Part shown: in pieces, positions 25,514 through 33,798 of the stretch
Position numbering within the stretch: position 1 is the stretch's first letter
Layout of the letters: each line of letters begins with the position of its first letter
DNA from: Oscillospiraceae bacterium
GTDB lineage: Bacteria; Bacillota; Clostridia; Oscillospirales; Acutalibacteraceae
Length of the DNA stretch: 51,083 bases
Assembly (NCBI GenBank): GCA_015065865.1
Contig: SVPM01000007.1
Span: 1 to 51,083, forward strand
Direction: 5' to 3'
Translations under genes and position numbers: made by a program
The notes under the pieces: generated by a model
Told to the model about the DNA's origin: nothing
The model's database searches: none
Seen by the model: the letters and a program-made list of their open reading frames with translations, nothing else

Positions 25514-25560
25514 CATTACTAAGTCGGCAAGTCACTTCAAATAACAAAGAGATCACAATT

Positions 25561-26589
25561 ATGAAGTTTGCTTTTGTGAATTTAAACCTACTTCGTCCCA
25601 AAGTGACCGAAAAAATAAATACATATCTTGCCCTGTCGGAGCACAACAGGCTGACAATAGGCCTTTATAAAAGCGGAAAAGGTTACGTTTTCGGAAGCGA
25701 GGAAGAAAATCGTCTTTTTTACGATATCGGCTCGGTAACGAAAACCGTAACCACCCATCTTATTTTGAAGCTTTATGAAAACAGAAGGCTTGATATTAAC
25801 AAAACAGTCGATAGTTATTTACCTCTTAAAAAGGGAAAATATCCCACCGTTTATCAACTTTTAACCCATACTGCGGGATACCGCCATTTAACACCGATAG
25901 AGGTAACTCTGCCGTCCCTTATCGCTTATGGCTACGCCCGAAAAAATCCTTATGAGAACTGCACCGTAAGAACGGTTATAAAATGTCTTGAGCGACGCCG
26001 TTTTACAAAGCCCAAGGTGAGTTACGGATATTCCGACTTTGCCTCGGCTATTCTTGCCGCAGTAGCCGAGGAGGTTACAAGAACACCTTTTTCTACGCTT
26101 TTTGAGGAATTTATAAATAATGATTTGGGTTTAAAAGAAACCCTTATTGAGATCGGTTCCGAAAAAAGAAAACCATCCGCCGCAAAAGGTAAAAAGATTA
26201 TGCCCTTCTGGGTATGGAAGAGGAACAACCCGTATATTGCAGGTGGAGGTATGGTAAGCAATATCGGGGATATTCTTAAATATATTGCATTGCAGATTGA
26301 AAGCGATAAACCCTATATCGCCTATGCCCATACAGTATGCGAATCTTCGGAACTTAAAAACAACAATCACCTTATGTGTATGGGCTGGCATACCTATAAA
26401 AAATCAAACCAGTTATGGCATGTCGGTGGAGTAGGAACCTTCCGCACCTCCGTTATCCTCAATAAACGGTTAAAGATTGGTGTGGCGGTTTTGGGTAATG
26501 CAAAGGGAAAGGCCTCTGCCAATGCCCACTATATTGCAAAAATGCTCTATAGCGAACTTAAAAATAACCGTATTCGTTTAAATGAGTAG
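25561..26589 (+). CDS. Serine hydrolase of the beta-lactamase/class C-like family
   Basis: 342 residues, no signal peptide, so probably cytoplasmic. The Ser58-x-x-Lys61 pair of penicillin-binding folds is in DIGSVTKTV. The second motif reads YGYSDF (Tyr157-Ser-Asp159) where YxN is usual, and the third is HVGG at about residue 287 in place of HTG/KTG. Conserved LLTHTAGYRHL is typical of the esterase/aminopeptidase-like beta-lactamase family rather than true antibiotic-degrading enzymes. The substrate is unknown. The ribosome binding site is weak (AAAGAGATC). Base and codon use (AAA, AAT, ATA, CTT) is AT-richer than genes on either side, suggesting recent acquisition. Confidence 0.8.
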   Translation: MKFAFVNLNLLRPKVTEKINTYLALSEHNRLTIGLYKSGKGYVFGSEEENRLFYDIGSVTKTVTTHLILKLYENRRLDINKTVDSYLPLKKGKYPTVYQLLTHTAGYRHLTPIEVTLPSLIAYGYARKNPYENCTVRTVIKCLERRRFTKPKVSYGYSDFASAILAAVAEEVTRTPFSTLFEEFINNDLGLKETLIEIGSEKRKPSAAKGKKIMPFWVWKRNNPYIAGGGMVSNIGDILKYIALQIESDKPYIAYAHTVCESSELKNNNHLMCMGWHTYKKSNQLWHVGGVGTFRTSVILNKRLKIGVAVLGNAKGKASANAHYIAKMLYSELKNNRIRLNE

Positions 26590-26618
26590 TGAAAAATGTT
26601 GGTATACAGCATTTTCAC
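26589..26618 (+). terminator. Weak hairpin after the serine hydrolase
   Basis: 26589-26598 pairs with 26610-26618, with one bulged base and an 11-base loop, beginning in the stop codon. It ends in TTTTCACAG, without a clear T-run, so termination is uncertain. Confidence 0.35.
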
Positions 26619-26660
26619 AGCACACCCGATTTATTAATTGACAGCATGGAGGTTTATAAC

Positions 26661-26885
26661 ATGAAACACAGCAAAATGTGCCCTAAATGCCGATCGGGAA
26701 ACATTGTACGTATCGATGGTTATGCCGGTCCGTACGGAACGGGCAACAACGTGATGACGGGTAACACGATCTTTTCGGCGGTGAACGTCAATCGCTACGT
26801 TTGTTGCGCTTGCGGTTACACCGAAGAATGGATCGACAAAGATGATATCGAGAAGATAGCAAACAGTAAAAAAGCGAAACGATAA
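26661..26885 (+). CDS. Small zinc-ribbon protein
   Basis: 74 residues from ATG 26661, 8 bases after GGAGGT. An earlier in-frame start overlaps the previous gene and is rejected. Two Cys pairs (MCPKCRSGN and CCACGYTEEW) frame a Gly/Asn-rich loop, the layout of a single zinc ribbon found in many short Clostridia proteins of unknown function. The charged C terminus (DKDDIEKIANSKKAKR) is helical. The methyltransferase gene begins 10 bases after its stop, so they are co-transcribed. Confidence 0.75.
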   Translation: MKHSKMCPKCRSGNIVRIDGYAGPYGTGNNVMTGNTIFSAVNVNRYVCCACGYTEEWIDKDDIEKIANSKKAKR

Positions 26886-26895
26886 GGTGGAACTT

Positions 26896-27567
26896 ATGAC
26901 GGTTGGATTGCTTTTTCAGGCATTAGCCAAGTTTTTGCTGGGTGTAGTTTTGGTTGGCGTATTGATCTTTTTGCCTGCGGGTACACTCGCGTTTTGGAAC
27001 GGTTGGCTGCTTATGTGTGTGCTGTTTCTGCCGATGTTTTCGGCGGGACTTGTGATGATGTTCAAAAACCCCGCACTGTTACGGTCACGCTTAAAGGGCA
27101 AAGAAAAACAACAAGACCAACGTCTTGTTGTAAAGTTGAGCGGACTTATGTTTGCGGCAGGATTTGTTTTGGCGGGGTTGGGACACCGTTTCGGGTGGTT
27201 CGCCTTGCCCCGATGGGTCGTGTTCGCGGCTGTGGTCTTGTTTCTTTCGGCATACGTTTTATATGCGGAGGTCCTAAGAGAAAACACCTATCTCAGCCGT
27301 ACTGTTGAAGTGCAAGCCGACCAAAAGGTGATCGACACGGGGGTGTACGGTATTGTGCGGCATCCGATGTACGGTGCGACGGTGTTACTGTTTTTATCTA
27401 TGCCGCTGATATTGGGATCGCTTTACGCATTTATTGTGTTTTTACTGTATCCGTTTATCATTGCTAAGCGAATACACGGTGAGGAAGAATTTCTTGAAAA
27501 GGAATTGAACGGATACCGTGAATATAAGCAAAAAGTAAAATACTGCATGATACCGTTTGTTTGGTGA
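26896..27567 (+). CDS. ICMT-like integral membrane methyltransferase
   Basis: 223 residues. ATG 26896 is preferred over GTG 26887, since AAGGTGG sits on the latter and 6 bases before the former. Five or so membrane helices are followed by the isoprenylcysteine-carboxyl-methyltransferase/phospholipid methyltransferase signature: GVYGIVRHPMYGA, then a helix, then HGEEEFLEKELNGYREY, with the Arg-His and Glu residues that bind SAM. Bacterial members methylate small lipids or remain unassigned. The substrate cannot be stated. It lies between a zinc ribbon and a flavoprotein in one transcription unit. Confidence 0.8.
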   Translation: MTVGLLFQALAKFLLGVVLVGVLIFLPAGTLAFWNGWLLMCVLFLPMFSAGLVMMFKNPALLRSRLKGKEKQQDQRLVVKLSGLMFAAGFVLAGLGHRFGWFALPRWVVFAAVVLFLSAYVLYAEVLRENTYLSRTVEVQADQKVIDTGVYGIVRHPMYGATVLLFLSMPLILGSLYAFIVFLLYPFIIAKRIHGEEEFLEKELNGYREYKQKVKYCMIPFVW

Positions 27568-27587
27568 TAAGCAGAGGAGAGATAATT

Positions 27588-28082
27588 ATGAACGGAATGA
27601 CCAGACGTGAAAGACAGGTTACCGATATGCAGGAGATCGTTCGTATTCTGGATACAGCGAAGATCTTGCATTTGGGATTGGTGGACGGCGATGAGCCGTA
27701 CGTTGTGCCGATGAATTACGGCTATACGATGGAAGACGGCAAACTCACACTGTATCTTCACGGCGCGCCGCGAGGCCGCAAATTGGACGTTATGCGCCGG
27801 AATCCCAAAGTGTTTTTTGAAATGGAATGCGACATCGAACCGTTTGAAGGCGACGTAGCGTGCCGTTACGGCTTGGCGTATTTTTCGCTGATGGGGCGCG
27901 GCATTGCCGAGATTTTAGAAGATACCGAAGAAAAGAAACACTGTCTTTCGCTGTTTATGAAAACGCAGACGGGCGGCGGTGAGTTTGTGTTTGACGAAAA
28001 AATGGTCGCTATAGTCAGTGTAATTCGTATTACCGTATCGGATTATACTGCAAAATATCGCCCGTTACCGCAAAAAAAATAA
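27588..28082 (+). CDS. Pyridoxamine 5'-phosphate oxidase-like flavoprotein (Nim-like)
   Basis: 164 residues from ATG 27588 (GAGGAGAG upstream). The split beta-barrel FMN-binding fold is seen as MTRRERQVTDMQEIVRILDT, LHLGLVDGDEPYVVPMNYGY, LYLHGAPRGRKLDVMRRNP, VFFEMECD and YFSLMGRGIAEIL. That is the pattern of the NimA/nitroimidazole-reductase-type branch and of related 5-nitroimidazole resistance proteins. Most genomic relatives have no proven role in resistance, and the natural substrate is unknown. It ends at a terminator shared with rodA. Confidence 0.85.
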   Translation: MNGMTRRERQVTDMQEIVRILDTAKILHLGLVDGDEPYVVPMNYGYTMEDGKLTLYLHGAPRGRKLDVMRRNPKVFFEMECDIEPFEGDVACRYGLAYFSLMGRGIAEILEDTEEKKHCLSLFMKTQTGGGEFVFDEKMVAIVSVIRITVSDYTAKYRPLPQKK

Positions 28083-28108
28083 GCAGAGCGCTTGGGCGCC
28101 CTGCTTAT
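28079..28108. terminator. Bidirectional terminator between the Nim-like gene and rodA
   Basis: 13-base arms (28079-28091 and 28096-28108, one mismatch, 4-base loop) are preceded on the left by A8, which is a T-run for the minus-strand rodA transcript. It overlaps both stop codons. Confidence 0.8.
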
Positions 28109-29244
28109 CGGAATCGTGTGAATATATTGTTTTTACTGCTGAGTTTACTTTGAAAACTCACACTCAGTACGAGTCCGATGCCGAGATACAGTGTCAGTAC
28201 CGAACTTCCTCCCGCACTGAAAAAAGGGAGGGTAATGCCGATAACGGGCAGTAACCGCAGGTTCATACCGAGGTTGATAATGGATTGAAAGGCAATTAAT
28301 CCCATCATACCGATGCACAGTGAACGGCCGAGTTCATCCCGTGCGCGCAGAGCGGATAACAGTAATGCAAAGATAACTCCCAGTAAAAGTATCAACAGGA
28401 GCAGTGAACCCATCAAACCGAATTCTTCTGCCGCTTCGGTAAAGATAAAATCGTTATTGCGGGCATAGAGCGAAACGGCGCCGCCTTTCAGATATCCCGT
28501 GCCCCACAACCCGCCGTTGCCCATCGATATCAACGCGTGGTTTTGTTGCCATCCGAAAGTTTCAAGGTATTCTTCGGGGTGTATGAGGGCCATAATACGT
28601 CCGCGTTTTTGTTCATCCAACACCTGCCAAAGCACAAACGCACTCGGCACGGCAGCACCTGCCACGGCGGCAAAATAGCCCCAATGCACCCCTGCCGCAA
28701 ACATCATAACGGCGAAGATGCACAAGAAAACCAACGCGGTGCCGTCGTCACCTTGCAGAAAGACCAGTATCGACGGCAAGGCGGCGTGAGCGCACAATAA
28801 CAGGACGGCGGGGAAACGGTGAATACTATCTTTCGCATATTCCAAGTGCTTGGAAAACGTAATGATAAATACGATCTTCAACAGTTCGGACGGCTGGAAC
28901 GTAATGAACGGCGCATCCGAACCGAACGGAAGCCCGAGCCATGCCGTGTCATCCGTTCCTGCCACGTTGTAGCCGAGCGGTGTAAAGGTGAGCAACATCA
29001 AAATCAATGCAGGCACCGCAAATACGGGCCAAAATCGACATATGCTGCGATAGTCTGCCTGTGATATCAGAAGCGCCGCAAACATGCCTCCCACCGAAGC
29101 CGCCAGTTGGCTTGAAAAGCCGGAAGCGACTCCTGACGAGTAGACCAACAGCAACCCGTAGGTTGAGCAAAGGGTACACAAAACGATCAGCAGTTTATTG
29201 CTGCCGTGAAAAAAACGACCGAAAAACGCCGAAACTTTTTTCAT
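28105..29244 (-). CDS. rodA: SEDS-family peptidoglycan polymerase, RodA/FtsW type
   Basis: 379 residues, about ten membrane helices. SEDS signatures: FQPSELLKIVFI, FLQGDDGTALVFL (with the family Asp in the loop), NDFIFTEAAEEFGLMG, and near the C terminus INLGMNLRLLPVIGITLPFFSAGGSS. SEDS proteins polymerise lipid II glycan chains with a class B penicillin-binding protein. RodA (elongation) is favoured over FtsW/SpoVE by the LLPVIGITLPF segment, but without a partner gene next to it this remains probable. ATG 29244 follows AAGGGGTGG. It is a single-gene minus-strand unit. Confidence 0.85.
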   Translation of the reverse strand: MKKVSAFFGRFFHGSNKLLIVLCTLCSTYGLLLVYSSGVASGFSSQLAASVGGMFAALLISQADYRSICRFWPVFAVPALILMLLTFTPLGYNVAGTDDTAWLGLPFGSDAPFITFQPSELLKIVFIITFSKHLEYAKDSIHRFPAVLLLCAHAALPSILVFLQGDDGTALVFLCIFAVMMFAAGVHWGYFAAVAGAAVPSAFVLWQVLDEQKRGRIMALIHPEEYLETFGWQQNHALISMGNGGLWGTGYLKGGAVSLYARNNDFIFTEAAEEFGLMGSLLLLILLLGVIFALLLSALRARDELGRSLCIGMMGLIAFQSIINLGMNLRLLPVIGITLPFFSAGGSSVLTLYLGIGLVLSVSFQSKLSSKNNIFTRFR

Positions 29245-29276
29245 TCTTGTCCACCCCTTCTGTAAGTATATGTTAC

Positions 29277-29305
29277 AGTATAGCGTTTTTCTTCTGACTA
29301 TGCAA
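29277..29305 (-). promoter_or_regulatory. Sigma-A promoter of rodA
   Basis: On the minus strand: TTGCAT (29300-29305), 17-base spacer, TATACT (29277-29282), 32 bases before the rodA start. Confidence 0.7.
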
Positions 29306-29359
29306 TAACCTCTTTTAATTTTTCGAAAAATATGTTATATTGATGCAGAGGTGATACCG

Positions 29360-29776
29360 ATGGTGTACAAAAGTTCTTCGCCGCAACAGACGGAAGAGAT
29401 TGCCGCACAATTTGCCAAAAGCTTAAAAGGCGGCACGGTGGTTGCGTTTTTCGGCGGACTCGGAATGGGAAAAACCGCCTTCGTGCGCGGAATGGCAAAA
29501 GGCCTTGAACTGGAGGCGGAAGTATCCAGTCCCACATTTGCTCTGGTACATGAATACGGCGGTACCCCTGCGCTTGTACACTTTGATATGTACCGTGTGA
29601 ACGGATGGGAAGATTTGTATTCCACAGGATTTTTTGAGTATATCGATGCCGGTTGTATTCTGGCGGTGGAGTGGAGCGAAAACATTGAAGCGGCACTACC
29701 GACAGAAGGTACCGTGCGTGTAACGATTACGGCACAGGGTGAAAATGCTCGTTGCATTACTATCGAGGAGGAATGA
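29360..29776 (+). CDS. tsaE: TsaE, ATPase of tRNA t6A synthesis
   Basis: 138 residues from ATG 29360, 6 bases after GAGGTG; the GTG at 29351 lies on that site. Walker A is GGLGMGKTAFVRGMAKGL (about residue 33), followed by the family motifs SPTFALVHEY and HFDMYRV, and Walker-B-like LAVEWSEN near the end. TsaE drives turnover of the TsaD-TsaB complex that makes threonylcarbamoyladenosine at position 37 of ANN-decoding tRNAs. tsaB starts 6 bases later; the usual third member tsaD is not in the window. Confidence 0.95.
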   Translation: MVYKSSSPQQTEEIAAQFAKSLKGGTVVAFFGGLGMGKTAFVRGMAKGLELEAEVSSPTFALVHEYGGTPALVHFDMYRVNGWEDLYSTGFFEYIDAGCILAVEWSENIEAALPTEGTVRVTITAQGENARCITIEEE

Positions 29777-29782
29777 CACACC

Positions 29783-30484
29783 ATGAGGATTTTGGCGGTT
29801 GAAACTTCGGCAGGACCCGCATCCTGCGCCGTGGTGGAAGACGGACGGGTGATTGCGAGCAGTTATAACAATACTGCACAAACGCATAGCCAGACGTTGA
29901 TGCCGATGGTGGAAGCAATGTTAGAGCAAGCGGCGCTCACGGTGGCGGATATGGATCGCTTGGTGGTGTCGGCGGGCCCCGGTTCATTCACCGGAGTGCG
30001 GATCGGTGTGGCGGCGCTGAAGGGGCTTGCTTTTACAGAAAACAAGCCCTGTGTAGGTGTTTCTACACTGGCCGCGATCGCTCGCAACGCGGAGGGCGTT
30101 GGCTTTGAAGGCGTGGTGTGTGCTGCAATGGATGCGCGTTGCCGTCAGGTGTACACCGCTTGTTTTTTAGCGGAAGGCGGTAAAATTCGACGATTGAGTG
30201 CAGATGAGGCGATCTCTACCGATGAATTGAAAACGCGGCTCGCGGCTTATAACAAACCGATTTTTTTGGTAGGGGACGGAGCGCGTTTGTGTTATAACGA
30301 GTTTTGCGGTGAGATCGACTCGCTGTTGTTAGCGCCCGAACACCTGCGCTTTCAAACCGCCGTTGGGGTTGCCCGTGAAGCACAAGAAGCTTCAACGGTT
30401 ACGGCCGAGGAGTTGCAACCGCTGTATTTGCGTTTGCCGCAAGCAGAACGCGAATTAAGAGCACGTCAGCAGTTACAAGGATAA
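29783..30484 (+). CDS. tsaB: TsaB, scaffold subunit of tRNA t6A synthesis
   Basis: 233 residues of the ASKHA fold without an active site. The N terminus MRILAVETSAGPASCAVVED and the segments VVSAGPGSFTGVRIGVAALKG and MDARCRQVYTACF are diagnostic for TsaB (YeaZ). It dimerises with TsaD and recruits TsaE. It follows tsaE by 6 bases with GAGGAGGA as site. The RimI acetyltransferase gene often found next is missing; upp follows instead. Confidence 0.95.
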   Translation: MRILAVETSAGPASCAVVEDGRVIASSYNNTAQTHSQTLMPMVEAMLEQAALTVADMDRLVVSAGPGSFTGVRIGVAALKGLAFTENKPCVGVSTLAAIARNAEGVGFEGVVCAAMDARCRQVYTACFLAEGGKIRRLSADEAISTDELKTRLAAYNKPIFLVGDGARLCYNEFCGEIDSLLLAPEHLRFQTAVGVAREAQEASTVTAEELQPLYLRLPQAERELRARQQLQG

Positions 30485-30508
30485 ACAAATAAAAGGGGAG
30501 AGGATATT

Positions 30509-31138
30509 ATGGCAAACATTTTTATAGCAGATCATCCGTTGGTACAACACAAATTGGCGGTGTTGCGCGATGCAACAACGCCGTCGAAGGAGTTTCGCCG
30601 CTTGATTCAGGAGATTACCGAACTGATGGTGTACGAGGCCACTCGTGACCTTCCGCTGAAAGAGGTGGAGGTTCAAACGCCCGTTGCGGTGGCGAAATGT
30701 CAAAAACTTGCCGGCCGCAAATTGGCTTTTGTGCCGATCCTGCGTGCAGGACTCGGTATGATGGACGGTGCTTTGGAGTTGGTGCCGTCTGCACGTGTGG
30801 GTCACATCGGTCTGTATCGCGATCCCGAAACCTTGATGCCTGTGGAATATTATTGCAAACTGCCGGGTGACATCGAAGAACGTGACGTGATCGTTCTGGA
30901 TCCGATGTTGGCAACGGGCGGTTCGGCGATCGATGCGATCACTCAGATCAAAACGCGTGATCCCCGCAGTGTGAAGTTTATGTGTATTATTGCCGCACCC
31001 GAAGGGTTGGACGCCTTAAAAAAGGCGCATCCGGATGTGTCCGTGTATTGTGCGGCGTTGGACGATCATTTGAACGATCACGGTTACATCATCCCCGGAT
31101 TGGGTGATGCGGGTGACCGTATCTTCGGAACGAAATAA
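30509..31138 (+). CDS. upp: Uracil phosphoribosyltransferase
   Basis: 209 residues, the family length. The start has GGGGAGAGG upstream. Motifs: [21 protein letters not shown] at the N terminus, [13 protein letters not shown], the PRPP loop [16 protein letters not shown], and the uracil-binding end [17 protein letters not shown]. It salvages uracil to UMP with PRPP. No PyrR site or other attenuator is visible in the 24-base gap before it. A short hairpin (about 31148-31168, GAGCAG/CTGCTC) follows without a T-run. Confidence 0.97.
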   Translation: MANIFIADHPLVQHKLAVLRDATTPSKEFRRLIQEITELMVYEATRDLPLKEVEVQTPVAVAKCQKLAGRKLAFVPILRAGLGMMDGALELVPSARVGHIGLYRDPETLMPVEYYCKLPGDIEERDVIVLDPMLATGGSAIDAITQIKTRDPRSVKFMCIIAAPEGLDALKKAHPDVSVYCAALDDHLNDHGYIIPGLGDAGDRIFGTK

Positions 31139-31193
31139 ATTCTGTCGGAGCAGTTGTTACGACTGCTCTGCTGTTACAAAGGAGGGAAGAACG

Positions 31194-32273
31194 TTGCGGA
31201 CAGTGAGTGAGAGGATACCGTCGTTATTGGCGTGGTACCGTGCCGAAGCACGGCCTTTACCGTGGCGCTCTTCGCTTTCGCCGTATCGCGTGTGGGTTTC
31301 GGAAATTATGCTTCAGCAGACCCGTATCGAGGCGGTTATTCCGTATTTTGAACGTTTTATGACGGAACTTCCCACCGTGCGTGATCTTGCAGCTGTGTCG
31401 GATGAACGGTTGATGAAGTTGTGGGAAGGACTCGGATACTACAGCCGTGCACGCAACCTGAAAAAAGCGGCGATACAGATATGCGAACAATATGGGGGAG
31501 AATTGCCGGCAGATTATGACCGACTGCGTGGGTTGGCGGGTCTCGGAGAGTATACAGCCGGTGCCGTAGCATCCATTGCATTCGGAATTCCCGTTCCGGC
31601 GGTAGACGGCAATGTTTTGCGTGTAGTTTCGCGATTGACCGCCGATTTTGAGGACGTTATGAAAACAGCAACACGCCGCCGTCACACCGAAACGGTGCAA
31701 GGGTGGATGCCGCATGATGCGGCAGGGGATTTTAATGCCGCGCTGATGGAACTCGGTGAACGCATCTGCTTGCCGAACACGGCGCCGCGCTGTGAGATTT
31801 GTCCGCTGTCGGCGGTTTGCGAAGGTCATAAAAAAGGGGTGGCAGTCTTGCTCCCCGTTCGGCGCGCCAAGACCAAGCGACGTGTGGAGCGGCGCACTGT
31901 TTTTGCAATTACGACCGACGAGCCGACTCCGCGGGTGTTGTTGCACAAACGCTCACAAAAAGGTCTTTTAGCAGGGTTGTGGGAACTGCCGCAATCGGAA
32001 TCGGATGACCCTGCCGCAGCAACGGCGGCGATATGTGAAAACTACGGTCTCGCTGTGCGCGATACGCGTACAATCGGTGAGGGTGTCCATTTGTTCAGTC
32101 ACATAGAATGGCGTATGCAGGGAGTGCAGATACGGACCGCGCATTTTCCGCCGCCGCCCGCACACGTGTGGGCGACACTGGAAGAAGTGCATACACAATA
32201 TGCATTGCCGGCCGCTTTTCGTCCGTTCTCACGATTGTTGCCGATATTGCTTGAAAAGGAGGATGCCGAATGA
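31194..32273 (+). CDS. mutY: Adenine DNA glycosylase MutY
   Basis: 359 residues using a TTG start at 31194, 6 bases after AAAGGAGGG; earlier in-frame codons lack a site. The glycosylase domain shows LPWR, EIMLQQTRIEAV with the catalytic Glu, the helix-hairpin-helix GLAGLGEYTAGAVASIAFG, and PAVDGNVLRVVSRL with the catalytic Asp. The [4Fe-4S] Cys set CLPNTAPRCEICPLSAVC follows. The C-terminal part (about 235-359) is the NUDIX-like domain that recognises 8-oxoG (LLHKRSQKGLLAGLWELPQ). It removes A paired with 8-oxoG. It overlaps fabG by 4 bases. Confidence 0.95.
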   Translation: MRTVSERIPSLLAWYRAEARPLPWRSSLSPYRVWVSEIMLQQTRIEAVIPYFERFMTELPTVRDLAAVSDERLMKLWEGLGYYSRARNLKKAAIQICEQYGGELPADYDRLRGLAGLGEYTAGAVASIAFGIPVPAVDGNVLRVVSRLTADFEDVMKTATRRRHTETVQGWMPHDAAGDFNAALMELGERICLPNTAPRCEICPLSAVCEGHKKGVAVLLPVRRAKTKRRVERRTVFAITTDEPTPRVLLHKRSQKGLLAGLWELPQSESDDPAAATAAICENYGLAVRDTRTIGEGVHLFSHIEWRMQGVQIRTAHFPPPPAHVWATLEEVHTQYALPAAFRPFSRLLPILLEKEDAE

Positions 32274-33004
32274 ATAACGTTGTATTGGTAACGGGTGGTT
32301 CACGCGGTATCGGTCGTGCAACGGTTCTTCATCTTGCCAAGCGCGGATGGCGAGTAGCATTTACCTATTGCCGCTCCGCCGAAAAGGCACAGGATCTGGT
32401 GAACGAATTGACGGCACTCGGTGCGGACGTAGCGGCGTTTCAGGCGGATCTTTGCGATTTTCCTTCTGCAGATCGTTGTATTGCCGAGGTGTTGGCACGT
32501 TTCGGGCGTATTGATGCGTTGGTCAACAATGCCGGTGTTTCTTCCATCGGTTTGTTTAGCGATATCACCCCCGAAGAATGGCAACGGGTACTCTCGGTGG
32601 ATCTAACGGGTACCGCCGCGTGTTGCCGTGCGGCAACGGCAGATATGCTCATCCGTCATAACGGTCGTGTGGTTAACGTCACTTCGGTATGGGGTGTTCA
32701 CGGCGCGTCTTGTGAAGCAGCATATTCTGCGGCAAAAGCAGGCGTGATCGGTCTTACCCGCGCACTGGCGAAAGAACTCGGTCCTTCCGGTATCACGGTC
32801 AACGCGGTAGCCCCCGGTGTGATCGATACGGATATGAACAGCGGGTTGGATGAGGAGTCGTTGCATACATTGACAGAGGAAACGCCGCTTGGCAGACTCG
32901 GCTCAGCACAGGACGTAGCGGCAGCGATCGCGTTTTTGCTGTCGGATGAAGCGTCATTCATTACGGGACAGGTGTTGGGTGTGGATGGCGGTTTTGCTCT
33001 GTGA
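32270..33004 (+). CDS. fabG: 3-oxoacyl-ACP reductase FabG-type short-chain dehydrogenase
   Basis: 244 residues, the SDR length. NADPH-binding TGGSRGIGRAT is at residue 8, VNNAGVSSIG follows, and the active site has Ser in VTSVWG, YSAAKAG with catalytic Tyr and Lys, and a C terminus SFITGQVLGVDGG. The best match is FabG, but the gene is outside a fatty-acid cluster and coupled to mutY, so a different ketoreductase substrate is possible. Its last 44 bases overlap the end of the minus-strand Usp-like gene. Confidence 0.85.
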   Translation: MNNVVLVTGGSRGIGRATVLHLAKRGWRVAFTYCRSAEKAQDLVNELTALGADVAAFQADLCDFPSADRCIAEVLARFGRIDALVNNAGVSSIGLFSDITPEEWQRVLSVDLTGTAACCRAATADMLIRHNGRVVNVTSVWGVHGASCEAAYSAAKAGVIGLTRALAKELGPSGITVNAVAPGVIDTDMNSGLDEESLHTLTEETPLGRLGSAQDVAAAIAFLLSDEASFITGQVLGVDGGFAL

Positions 33005-33410
33005 TCTCTGTCGGCGGAAAGGTAAGCAGTTGCCCGTTCTTTTGTAACACGGTAATAGTGAGGTCGGGCAACAGCGTTCGCAACACACCGAAAGCGGCGT
33101 GGCCGAACGTGTCGTTTTCATCCACCACGATGCGGGCGGCGTTAATTTGCCGTGCATAAACGGCGAGTGCCAACAGCGGGGAATCGTTGAACAGCACGGT
33201 GATCGTTGCTTTAGCACGGGATGCGATATTGTATACCGTTTGTATGTCTTCGGCTACGGTTTTGGATACCAGTTCCTGCGGTTGTAAAAAAAGCATCGTT
33301 ACCGAGCAATGGTGCTCTTTTGCGAGTGCTTCACCGACTGAGATCAAACGTTTACACGATGTACGATTCGGTGAACAAACTAAAACGGGTGGGGTTGCCG
33401 ATGTGTTCAT
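32961..33410 (-). CDS. Universal-stress-protein-like small protein
   Basis: 149 residues. ATG 33410 follows AAAGGAGG by 7 bases, a strong site. It looks like a Usp/HUP-fold domain resembling the sensor Usp segments of KdpD. VLVCSPNRTSCKRLISVGEAL matches the first strand-helix, VTMLFLQPQEL the second, and AVYARQINAARIVVDEND the helix and strand preceding the usual nucleotide loop. The Gly-rich ATP loop (GxxGxxxxS) is not evident, so it may not bind ATP. The C-terminal 15 residues (Pro/His-rich) are encoded inside the end of fabG on the other strand, a 44-base tail-to-tail overlap. The function is unknown. Confidence 0.65.
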   Translation of the reverse strand: MNTSATPPVLVCSPNRTSCKRLISVGEALAKEHHCSVTMLFLQPQELVSKTVAEDIQTVYNIASRAKATITVLFNDSPLLALAVYARQINAARIVVDENDTFGHAAFGVLRTLLPDLTITVLQKNGQLLTFPPTEITEQNRHPHPTPVP

Positions 33411-33721
33411 TGGCTTGCCTCCTTTGTGTGCGTGCTTGAATATCAGTATATTCTATTTTATATGCGAAATATGTCACCACAGCAACGTAGTCGTAACGTT
33501 TTTGTGAATACGTTTTGGTAAATACAGGTGGATAACGTACCGTTTTACGGCCGATCTGAGTTATAAACATGTTCGCGTACCGAGAACACCAAAGGGAATT
33601 GTGCCTAAATTATATATTGCGTTTTTGGTCATATTGCCAAAAAGCATTTACAAAGTTGTAAAAAATAAGAAAAAAGTATAAGAAAAAATCACAAAAACCC
33701 GTGTTTTTTTGGCTTTTCCTC

Positions 33722-33750
33722 TTGCAATAATCCAAATTATCGTGTAAAAT
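33722..33750 (+). promoter_or_regulatory. Sigma-A promoter of mazG
   Basis: TTGCAA (33722-33727), 17-base spacer, TAAAAT (33745-33750), 48 bases before the mazG start. The 388-base gap 33411-33798 is otherwise AT-rich. It holds the start region of the minus-strand Usp-like gene and a weak 7-bp stem at 33622-33643 (TTTTTGG/CCAAAAA); I see no gene in it. Confidence 0.65.
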
Positions 33751-33798
33751 ATTACATATAGTTTATTCTAAGTCGGTGTCGCCGAAGGAGTTCGGATT

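Noticed and set aside
31139-31193. Hairpin between upp and mutY as a terminator or riboswitch
   Set aside because: The stem is only 6-7 bp (GAGCAG/CTGCTC) without a T-run and too small for a known riboswitch class.
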